A stretch of 11,990 nucleotides of DNA from Leptolyngbyaceae cyanobacterium M65_K2018_010. GTDB lineage: Bacteria > Cyanobacteriota > Cyanobacteriia > Phormidesmidales > Phormidesmidaceae. The stretch lies in assembly GCA_015295885.1 (NCBI GenBank), contig DVEE01000197.1:1-11990 (forward strand). The letters run 5' to 3'. Position numbers and translations under genes: made by a program. Below the pieces are notes generated by a model. The model was not told where the DNA came from. It saw only the letters and a list, made by a program, of their open reading frames with translations, and searched no databases. Below, in pieces: positions 1 through 5,820 of this stretch (the stretch's first letter is position 1; every line of letters begins with the position of its first letter).

Positions 1-376
1 GGGCTACTCTCCGAGGGGGTAGGGAAGGCATAGCTATTTCGCATTACCTGCCATAGAATCCTTTCTATTAAGATTGGAATTCTTATACGCTTAAGTCTAT
101 CCTGAGCGAGGCAGATTTTTTTGGCCACTCACCCTGGATTTGCAACGCAATGTCAAATCCATGTCATAAGTTTTGCTTTTGTGTGGCGATCCCTGGCCTA
201 GGCTCGGTTAATACCAATGGCGATCGCAGCGTTTTCTCAATGCATCAGGGCCTTCATCGGGGATGTCGCACCGTGGCAACCTTTTAGGGATCTGCGATTG
301 ACGGTTCTGCGATCGCTCCCGTTACGCAACTAATCGGATGAGGGGCTTGGGCACCCGGCTTCTTGGGATGGCTGAG
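1..376. other. Intergenic region, no gene recognised
   Basis: I see no convincing coding region on either strand here. It contains two HIP1 octamers (220-227 and 309-316), the usual cyanobacterial genome signature. A run of seven T at about 116-122 follows a GC-rich patch but has no clear stem before it, so I do not call it a terminator. The left edge may hold the downstream flank of a gene outside the window. Confidence 0.5.
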
Positions 377-622
377 CTAGTCAATCCACATTTCGGGGGA
401 AATGGTTGGCGGCACATAGGTCGTGGTGGGACTGTCATTGGCGAGGTTAGCCCAGCCCACCGCCAGCAGGAGGCCGAACCCCAGGCCCAACAAAAAAGTC
501 CAAGCGTGGGACGACTCGAGCACGCAGAGCAGGCGGCGATCATGGCTATAGACCTGCACTAGCCAGCCTTCGCCGGTGTTGTCCATTCTGGTTTGAAGTT
601 TTGTCGGGTCAAACTTGTTCAT
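377..622 (-). CDS. Small single-pass membrane protein, unknown function
   Basis: This is an 81-residue protein of unknown function. A soluble, mixed-charge N-terminal part (residues 1-40) is followed by one strongly hydrophobic segment rich in Gly and Leu (about 41-58) and a short polar, Thr/Pro-rich tail ending in WID, so it is probably anchored in a membrane by a single helix. I chose the ATG at 620-622 because GGAG on the minus strand (631-634) lies 8 bases upstream. The frame stays open to 691, but that extension is Pro-rich and has no comparable ribosome binding site. It stands alone, with non-coding sequence on both sides. I do not recognise a family. The good ribosome binding site and the clean membrane segment argue that it is real. 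Confidence 0.6.
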   Translation of the reverse strand: MNKFDPTKLQTRMDNTGEGWLVQVYSHDRRLLCVLESSHAWTFLLGLGFGLLLAVGWANLANDSPTTTYVPPTISPEMWID

Positions 623-1257
623 GGTGTCCACTCCATGCTGATCAGTTGTGGGTAGTGGTGGCGGGCCAAAGCCTGCCCGTGACGGAAACACCTGTCAGAA
701 ATTCACCTGTGGTGGTAAATGCCTCAGGGAGAGAAACCCGGTGGATTGCGCCGGGTAACGTCGCCCAACAGAAGAAAGGCATCTATGCTTTTGCATCAAA
801 CGATAATCTTAAGTTTATACTCGGATTTGCGGCCGCGGCCAGATTCTACTCAGGTCCATCCTCATATTTTTTTTGAACGGATTCATAAGCTGGGCTTTTG
901 CTCCCTAGGGGGGGCAATCCGATCGCAGATGCCAGCGGGGGGGGAGGCGATGAACCCCCTGGCTCGGGGGGCGCAGCTTCCAAACTCCCTTCCTACCGTT
1001 CATTAGACACAGGTGCCGACTTAAAGCGGGAAAACTCTCCTGGGAAGAAGCCAGCAGTCAGGAGTTCACAATTCAGAAGGCTACTGGCTTCGGGCTGCCT
1101 GTGGGCTGAGCCTTCTCAGGGCGAAGCCTGACTCCTGAATTCCCGATGCTCAATTCGCTAGGCTCAATCCGGTCCCGGCTTACGGTGATAGCCTCAGACA
1201 CAGCTCCTTAACCAACGCGGAGATAACCGCCGGGCGTAGATGACTGGGGTGGGATAG
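623..1257. other. Non-coding stretch with G-tracts and inverted repeats
   Basis: Overlapping short open frames run through this stretch in several phases, but none has a ribosome binding site or a protein-like composition, so I treat it as non-coding. It holds a small hairpin (660-666 against 671-677, with one G-U pair), three G-tracts of 7, 8 and 6 bases (908-914, 937-944, 966-971), and the inverted-repeat element listed separately at 1047-1138. Nothing here resembles tmRNA, RNase P RNA, SRP RNA or a tRNA by eye. Confidence 0.5.
1047..1138. repeat. Nested inverted-repeat element
   Basis: Several perfect complementary arms are packed into about 90 bases: TCAGGAGT (1058-1065) with ACTCCTGA (1131-1138), AGAAGGCT (1075-1082) with AGCCTTCT (1109-1116), GAAGCCAG (1047-1054) with CTGGCTTC (1084-1091), and GGCTTCG (1086-1092) with CGAAGCC (1122-1128). 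The first two pairs nest into one long imperfect stem; the others offer alternative folds. The GTCAGGAGT and CTCCTGAATTC words are of the kind seen in dispersed intergenic repeats of cyanobacteria, so this may be a copy of a REP- or MITE-like family. Copy number cannot be judged from one window. Confidence 0.55.
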
Positions 1258-1368
1258 GTGCATCGAAGTTGGGTGGTTCTACCGCTGGAAATTACTGCCA
1301 ACGGCAGAGATCTGCAACGTAATCGAATTCCTGGTGAGTTGATCGATCCGCCAGTGAGGAAAGCGTGA
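1258..1368 (+). pseudogene. Short reading frame, possible gene remnant
   Basis: A GTG-initiated frame encodes 36 residues ending at TGA 1366-1368, four bases before the earliest possible start of the kinase frame. The translated stretch (for example PLEITANGRDLQRNRIPGE) has a more protein-like composition than the surrounding shadow frames. A stop codon (TAG at 1255-1257) immediately precedes it and a weak purine-rich GGGATAG lies upstream. It could be the surviving C-terminal end of a degraded gene, a small peptide gene, or chance. I do not recognise the family. Confidence 0.2.
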
Positions 1369-1452
1369 TCGGTGGCACCTCACTTTTGGGGAGATGGTGA
1401 CGCAGATTGCTATAACTATGGGAACCAGCGTAAGGTAGAGAGTAAGCACTCC

Positions 1453-2553
1453 ATGACTGATTTCTTTAAGTGGCTATCAAGCAACCCGATTGCAACAAAT
1501 GCCTTTACCATTGCTGTGAGTGTTATTGCTATCTCAATAGTATTGATATATGTAGTTGCATTCTTTCAAGGGCGTAGCATATCCTTCTGGCCTCCAAATA
1601 TTGGTGAACATCCAGGTCAATTGAATGATCAAAATGAAGATTGGAAGGTAAATACACAATCCAATAAATCTGATGATCCCAACTTTTCCCCAGTGGTCCA
1701 AAGGGGAATGACCTTGACTACAGCCACAGGCAATAAGGTGATTATTGGGTCTAATTTTTATGGAGGTGCAAATGCAACTTTGTATCGAGCAAAATACCTT
1801 AATGGCAATGAAGTAATTGTCAAGTTGTTTTGGCGAGGTCTTATGCCAGGTTCACCACCCTTCGAGTTGTTTCGCCAAGAACAACGTACCGCAGAAATTT
1901 TAGTTCATAGGAACATTGTTACTATCCTTGATAGAGGTTTACATGGTGGCTATCCATTTATCGTGATGGAATATTTTGGTGGGGGTACTCTACGTGACTG
2001 GCTTAGGTCTCACGATCGAATACCGGGTCAGGATATTCTTGCAATTGCTGGGCAGGTGGCCAATGCCATAGATTTTGCTCACTCAAAAGGCGTATTGCAT
2101 CGAGATATCAAGCCAGGTAATATCCTCTTTGAGTCAGATCCCCATGGACGAGTCGCCCTTGGTGACTTTGGTATAGCTCGTATTTTTGGTGCAGTTCAAA
2201 GGGATATTACCGCCATACCTGCCATGGGTGAATTCGCTGGTTCTCCTGGCTACCTTGCGCCTGAGGCGTTTTCAGGGCATGAAATTACTAAAGCATCGGA
2301 CATATACGGTTTTGGCGTTGTACTTTATGAAATGATCGCAGGGAAAATTCCCTTTGATGAAGTTCAAGAGGTTTATGCAATACTACAGGTCAAAATCACT
2401 CAAGATGCTCCTGACATACGACATTACAGAAAAGATGCCTCCGAAGATGTAGCTATTCGATTGGCAACTACGCTTAGTCGCAGTCCGAGTGAACGTCCTC
2501 AAACAGCGCGAGAAGTATTGACTGGAATTGAACAATCAATTGAAAGACTTTAA
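1453..2553 (+). CDS. Membrane-anchored Ser/Thr protein kinase (Hanks type)
   Basis: This is a 366-residue protein kinase that would phosphorylate Ser/Thr in unknown targets on the cytoplasmic side of a membrane. A transmembrane helix lies at about residues 19-38, followed by the motif GRSISFWPP (40-48) and a polar linker to about 85. The kinase domain fills the rest: a degenerate glycine loop (GSNFYGGANA, 99-108), ATP-binding Lys in IVK (K124), a likely helix-C Glu near 143, HRDIKPGN with D218, K220 and N223, DFG at 238-240, APE at 269-271, DIYGFGVVLYE (283-293), and the late Arg in SERP (348). All catalytic residues are present, so activity is expected. There is no PASTA, PQQ or other C-terminal sensor. 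The frame is open from a GTG at 1372 (27 extra residues, AGGA 11 bases upstream); I prefer ATG 1453 because the helix then sits near the N-terminus as is usual, but its ribosome binding site is weak. The gene is visibly AT-richer than its neighbours and has no HIP1 site, suggesting horizontal acquisition. Confidence 0.9.
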   Translation: MTDFFKWLSSNPIATNAFTIAVSVIAISIVLIYVVAFFQGRSISFWPPNIGEHPGQLNDQNEDWKVNTQSNKSDDPNFSPVVQRGMTLTTATGNKVIIGSNFYGGANATLYRAKYLNGNEVIVKLFWRGLMPGSPPFELFRQEQRTAEILVHRNIVTILDRGLHGGYPFIVMEYFGGGTLRDWLRSHDRIPGQDILAIAGQVANAIDFAHSKGVLHRDIKPGNILFESDPHGRVALGDFGIARIFGAVQRDITAIPAMGEFAGSPGYLAPEAFSGHEITKASDIYGFGVVLYEMIAGKIPFDEVQEVYAILQVKITQDAPDIRHYRKDASEDVAIRLATTLSRSPSERPQTAREVLTGIEQSIERL

Positions 2554-2614
2554 ATTATAGTGTATCGGCGTTTTAAGACGGGCTTTAAAATATAAAAATA
2601 TAAGGAGGTTGGCA
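2554..2614 (+). promoter_or_regulatory. AT-rich leader and strong Shine-Dalgarno of the Hsp31-like gene
   Basis: The 61-base gap after the kinase holds a small dyad (TTTTAA 2571-2576 with TTAAAA 2585-2590), an A/T run with a -10-like TATAAA (2591-2596), and a near-perfect Shine-Dalgarno AGGAGG (2603-2608) 6 bases before GTG 2615. This spacing decides the start codon against the in-frame TTG at 2609, which would touch the ribosome binding site. A promoter here is possible but I see no good -35 element. Confidence 0.5.
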
Positions 2615-3292
2615 GTGAAGATTCTCATCCTACTCACGTCCCACGATCAACTCGGCGATACCGGTGACAAAACGGGTTTCTGGCTGGAAGAGTTTGCTGC
2701 CCCCTATTACCTGCTGAAGGATGCTGGAGCGGAGGTCTCCCTGGCCTCTCCGCAGGGCGGTCAACCGCCGGTGGATCCGAAGAGCAACTTACCCGAAAAC
2801 CAGACCGAATTAACCCAACGCTTCAATGCCGATACGGCCGCGCAGGCTGAGCTGGCCAACACGAAAAGGCTCGCCGAGATCGCCGCGGATGATTTTGATG
2901 CGGTCTTCTACCCGGGCGGCCATGGCACCATGTGGGACTTGCCCGACAACGCCGCATCCATCGCCCTGATCGAAGCCTTTGTGAAGGCTGATAAACCGGT
3001 TGCTGCAGTGTGTCATGCGCCGGCTGCGTTGGTGAATGTGCGCAGCCAGGACGGCGAGTATCTGGTGAAAGGCAAGCGCGTGACAGGCTTCACCAATGAA
3101 GAGGAAGCTGCAGTGGGCCTCACCTCCATCGTCCCTTTCCTGTTGGAAGACCGGCTCAAGGAACGCGGTGGCATCTACAGCAAAGCGGCCAACTGGGCTC
3201 CCTACGTTGAAGTGGACGGTAAGCTGGTGACCGGTCAGAACCCGGCCTCTTCGGGACCTGCCGCGGAAGCCTTGCTGAAGCTGTTGCCCTAA
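2615..3292 (+). CDS. DJ-1/PfpI family protein, Hsp31-like (glutathione-independent glyoxalase type)
   Basis: This is a 225-residue member of the DJ-1/PfpI superfamily, closest in layout to the short Hsp31 group (yeast Hsp31, E. coli HchA relatives). That group converts methylglyoxal to lactate without glutathione and has chaperone- or deglycase-like activities. Supporting features in order: the start MKILILLTSHDQLGDTG, the TGFWLEEF segment carrying the conserved Glu (25 or 26), the YPGGHG loop (99-104), and the nucleophile elbow AAVCHAPAAL with C133 and H134. Length fits the family and no residue looks lost. The protein is cytosolic, with no signal peptide. It starts at GTG 2615 behind a strong AGGAGG. 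It follows the kinase by 61 bases on the same strand, so read-through is possible, but the function gives no obvious link. Unlike the kinase it is GC-rich, yet it also lacks HIP1 sites. The superfamily is certain; the exact reaction is inferred from the group. Confidence 0.88.
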   Translation: MKILILLTSHDQLGDTGDKTGFWLEEFAAPYYLLKDAGAEVSLASPQGGQPPVDPKSNLPENQTELTQRFNADTAAQAELANTKRLAEIAADDFDAVFYPGGHGTMWDLPDNAASIALIEAFVKADKPVAAVCHAPAALVNVRSQDGEYLVKGKRVTGFTNEEEAAVGLTSIVPFLLEDRLKERGGIYSKAANWAPYVEVDGKLVTGQNPASSGPAAEALLKLLP

Positions 3293-3320
3293 CCCCATCC
3301 AATCGCTGCGCTGTTGAGGC

Positions 3321-4382
3321 ATGCTAAAGGGCAGAGTACCGGTGTTATCTATGGTTTACCTGCCCTACCTTTGGCTGCTGACTGTGGTAGTCGCGGGCTT
3401 GATGGCCCCTCTGACCCCGGCGTTCAGCGCGCCGATGTCCTTAGCGGATCAAGCGGTTGAGGATCCCGCGATCGCTCCCAGCTATTGTCCGGGGGTTCGC
3501 TTTTCGATTCAGACACCGCCCCTGTCCAGCGAACCCTACATCCAGTTGACCGTCGATGGCCAGACGGGGCCGTTTCTGATTGACTACGCCGCCACCGCCT
3601 CCTCCGTAGAGAAGGGGGTGCTGGCCACCGGCGATGCCCCCATCACCCTGGCCGGCCCAGCCCTACCCGGGCTGCCAGAGCAAAACCCGTTCCTGGTCAG
3701 CGATCGCGACATTACTGCCCTAGGCGTGGGCGACCAGCTCGGCGTTATTGGCACGGATATGTTGTCCCAGGTGGTGGTGGAAATGCGCTACGACAACGCC
3801 AACGACGAGCATCTGTTGGTGTCGAGGGATTGTGATACCCGTGCCTTGGCGGAACAGGGCTTCTGGCGTTTTGACCAGACCGGCTTCTTTAGTGCCGACC
3901 CCACCCAGCAGATCCGTCCCAATGTACCGGTGCTGTTCATCGACTTCCAGGCGGGCCTCCATGGCGGGGCCGTGGGCACCAAAACCTGGGCTCAACTGGA
4001 CTCGGGCTATGGCGATGGGGTGCGGCCCTATTCCATCGACATCAATGAGGCCTACTACGCCCAATTGGTCGCCGCTGATCTGCCCCTGGTGGAAGTGGAT
4101 AGTCTGGAATTCAACGACTGCCAGGGAACCCTGCGCACGGACCGGGTCTATGTCCTGCCGGGGTACTGGCTGCGCCTTGAAGATGCCGAGGGCGCAGCCA
4201 TGTATCGTCAGGCCAGCTTTTATCTGGTGCGCAAGGGCCAGGGTTCTGGGCAGTGCGGGGGCATTGCCACCATGGATGAGCCCGCGGCCCAGTTTGGGGC
4301 TTCTTTTCTGCGGGTTCTGGGGCAGATCATTTTTGACCCGGCCAATGAATCCGTTTGGGTGTTGCCTACCACCTTTCGCTGA
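3321..4382 (+). CDS. Exported bilobed retropepsin/pepsin-like protein
   Basis: This 353-residue protein is probably secreted: a basic N-terminus (K3, R5) leads into a hydrophobic stretch (about 11-30) and a likely signal peptidase site after AFSA (34-37). The mature part looks like two aspartic-protease lobes. Lobe 1 has a strand-turn PYIQLTVDGQTGPFLIDYA, with D88 where the D-T/S-G active site belongs but reading D-Y-A, and then VIGTDMLSQ (142-150), which resembles the conserved I-G-x-D-x-L segment. Lobe 2 has AQLDSGYGDG, with a canonical D227-S-G, followed by FGASFLRVLGQIIFDPAN (325-342), the matching I-L-G-type segment. Four Cys (56, 171, 267, 312) could form disulfides outside the cytoplasm. 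The altered first site suggests impaired catalysis, or a dimeric or non-enzymatic role. The ATG at 3351 (residue 11) is an alternative start; the long form is preferred because it supplies the positive charges of a signal peptide. Neither start has a good ribosome binding site. The gene is followed by a repeat-bearing spacer. Confidence 0.6.
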   Translation: MLKGRVPVLSMVYLPYLWLLTVVVAGLMAPLTPAFSAPMSLADQAVEDPAIAPSYCPGVRFSIQTPPLSSEPYIQLTVDGQTGPFLIDYAATASSVEKGVLATGDAPITLAGPALPGLPEQNPFLVSDRDITALGVGDQLGVIGTDMLSQVVVEMRYDNANDEHLLVSRDCDTRALAEQGFWRFDQTGFFSADPTQQIRPNVPVLFIDFQAGLHGGAVGTKTWAQLDSGYGDGVRPYSIDINEAYYAQLVAADLPLVEVDSLEFNDCQGTLRTDRVYVLPGYWLRLEDAEGAAMYRQASFYLVRKGQGSGQCGGIATMDEPAAQFGASFLRVLGQIIFDPANESVWVLPTTFR

Positions 4383-4449
4383 GAGTCGTAGGTTGAAATT
4401 CTCCAGCTGAAATTCTCTTAATGATTTAGAGCATCTGTACAGTAGGGCT

Positions 4450-4529
4450 AGAAACCCGGTTTCTGAGGTGCCGTTCTAACGAATGACATACATTCTGATC
4501 GAAAAACTGGGTTCTGCACCGGCGTTCTA
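4450..4529. repeat. Palindrome and diverged direct repeat pair
   Basis: The sequence AGAAACCCGGTTTCT (4450-4464) has perfect 7-base arms around a central C. A second, diverged copy of the same unit starts at about 4502 (AAAAACTGGGTTCTG), and both copies are followed after a GC-rich patch by GTTCTA (4473-4478 and 4524-4529). The units are about 52 bases apart. The AGAAACCCGGTTTCT word is familiar from dispersed intergenic repeats of cyanobacterial genomes, so I read this as a decayed copy of such a family. Confidence 0.55.
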
Positions 4530-4569
4530 GGCTTGCAACCTCCTTTCGCATCAGGGCATCTTCCCCGCC

Positions 4570-4806
4570 ATGGCAGATCTTGACTCGCAGTACCTTTTAA
4601 CCGCTGCAGACGATCTCCCCTACTACTGGTGGAGCGGGGACCAGCCCGACTACCGGCGCTACCACGATGACGAATGGGGCCACCTCCTTACCACGGCCTA
4701 CGCCTTTATGCAGGCGGTGGGGCTGGTTAACGACCACCTGGAGGGGTGCTGGTGCCATGGCCGGGTAGAAACTCTAGGGGCTGAGTTCGTTCGTCCCTGC
4801 CCTTAG
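4570..4806 (+). pseudogene. tag: Core-deleted DNA-3-methyladenine glycosylase I (Tag) remnant
   Basis: The 78-residue frame joins the two ends of Tag, which excises 3-methyladenine from alkylated DNA. Residues 20-37 (ending YRRYHDDEWG) match the enzyme's N-terminus, and residues 41-63 (TTAYAFMQAVGLVNDHLEGC) match its C-terminus. From my memory of the E. coli protein, H32 aligns with His17, H56 with His175 and C60 with Cys179, three of the four zinc ligands; the first ligand, Cys4, is replaced by Y19. By these offsets about 134 residues are missing in frame, including the helix-hairpin-helix core and the Glu and Trp of the base pocket, although Y31 matches the pocket Tyr16. The family is normally near 190 residues. 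No Shine-Dalgarno is seen before ATG 4570. The stop overlaps that of the convergent hydrolase gene. It cannot be an active glycosylase. A decayed gene is most likely; a retained mini-protein is an alternative because the frame is intact. Confidence 0.75.
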
Positions 4807-5699
4807 GCTCCAAGGACTGCTAAGACCCAATCCCGCAGCAAGGAGTTGACCTGATCGGGCACTTCATCGTGGGGGCAGTGGCCCGCCTGCAGGTAGTACT
4901 CGGTCAGGGAGGGGTAGTATTGCCGAAATTGAGATCCCTTGGCCCGGCAGTTCATCCAGGGGTCGGCTTCGCCCCAGAGCATAAGTAGGGGGCAGGCCAT
5001 TTTTTGCAGGAGCTCGTCCACCTTTTCGCCCTGGCGGGATTTGAACACGGAGGCAAACACCCGGGCCGCCCCAGGATCGCAGGAGGGCCGGTGAATGGCG
5101 GCCACCAGTTCGTCGGTAATGGCGGATTTGTCCAAATATACCTGTTCTAGGGTGCGGCGAATGGTGGCGGGCTGGCGCACATACTGAAACAGCAGCCAAC
5201 TGGGCAGGGGTTGGAGGAGCAGGGATTGGATCAACTGGGCCACCGGGTTGGGCCGGGGGGGTGGGGTGGGGGAGGATTCCGAAAAGGGGCCGGCGCTATT
5301 CAACAGCACCAGGCCAGCGGTGGCTTCGCCATGGTTAGCGGCCACGCACAGAGAGGCGTAGCCCCCCAGGGAGTTTCCGGCCAGCACCGTAGGCCGCCCA
5401 ATCTGCTCGGTAATGAAATCGTAGAGCTGGGCTTGCCAGAGGGCGCCGCTGTAGTTCCAGTCGGGCTTAGCCGAGCGGCCAAATCCCAGCAGGTCAATGG
5501 CCCAGACTTGAAAGTCTGGCTGCAAGCCCTGAATGTTCTTGCGCCAGTGATCCGTGGAGGCACCAAAGCCATGGACTAACAACAGCGGCGGGCGATCGCG
5601 CCGTTCCTCCCCAGCAACGACGTAGTGAACCGGTTGGTCGCGCCAGGTCCAGTAGGTGCCCTGGAGGGGATCGGTGGTATGGGGAGCCGCGGCCGTCAT
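4803..5699 (-). CDS. Alpha/beta fold hydrolase
   Basis: This 298-residue cytosolic alpha/beta hydrolase belongs to the cyanobacterial/plastid group that includes plant chlorophyll dephytylase (CLD1) and pheophytinase-like proteins, judging by LLLVHGFGASTDHWRKNI and VWAIDLLGFGRSAKP. Visible elements are the oxyanion HGFG loop (43-46), nucleophile elbow GNSLGG with S110, acid D246 in GEADPW, and His274 in AGHCPH, giving a complete Ser-Asp-His triad. Between residues 141 and 203 lies a Pro-rich, helical cap insert that would shape the substrate pocket. The natural substrate is unknown; removal of phytol or another ester is an inference from the group. The frame is open up to 5771, but the ATG at 5697-5699 gives the usual N-terminus just before the first strand. 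Its ribosome binding site is weak. It is transcribed divergently from the 497-residue membrane protein gene, 121 bases away, and its TAA overlaps the stop of the convergent Tag remnant. Confidence 0.88.
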   Translation of the reverse strand: MTAAAPHTTDPLQGTYWTWRDQPVHYVVAGEERRDRPPLLLVHGFGASTDHWRKNIQGLQPDFQVWAIDLLGFGRSAKPDWNYSGALWQAQLYDFITEQIGRPTVLAGNSLGGYASLCVAANHGEATAGLVLLNSAGPFSESSPTPPPRPNPVAQLIQSLLLQPLPSWLLFQYVRQPATIRRTLEQVYLDKSAITDELVAAIHRPSCDPGAARVFASVFKSRQGEKVDELLQKMACPLLMLWGEADPWMNCRAKGSQFRQYYPSLTEYYLQAGHCPHDEVPDQVNSLLRDWVLAVLGA

Positions 5700-5820
5700 A
5701 GGGAAAGCACTTAACAAATGTTTACTATGATGGTAGCGAATCCTAGTCCGCCCTGCCGCAGCAGATGACAAACGGGCGAAGACCAGGCATTGTGGCTAAG
5801 GAAGCCTATGGAGTTGGTCT

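Noticed and set aside
116..122. Intrinsic terminator at the T-run
   Set aside because: No stable stem precedes the seven T residues on either strand.
908..971. G-quadruplex from the G-tracts
   Set aside because: Only three long tracts are present and the loops exceed 20 bases, so no canonical quadruplex can be drawn.
1010..1070. Possible cobalamin riboswitch (AGGTGCC, GGGAA, GGGAAG and GCCAG words in a row)
   Set aside because: The essential central boxes between the first GGGAA and the final segment are missing, the spacing is too short, and no cobalamin-related gene follows. The resemblance rests on short common words.
601..1131. Three overlapping plus-strand open frames
   Set aside because: They overlap each other in different phases, have no ribosome binding sites and read as low-complexity translations of G-rich DNA and of the inverted repeat.
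3748..4410. 220-codon plus-strand frame inside the protease-like gene
   Set aside because: Its composition (Trp-, Cys-, Arg- and Pro-rich) is that of an out-of-frame translation, and the overlapping frame has a signal peptide and recognisable motifs.
5700..5771. N-terminal extension of the alpha/beta hydrolase
   Set aside because: The extra 24 residues do not belong to the fold and have no better ribosome binding site.
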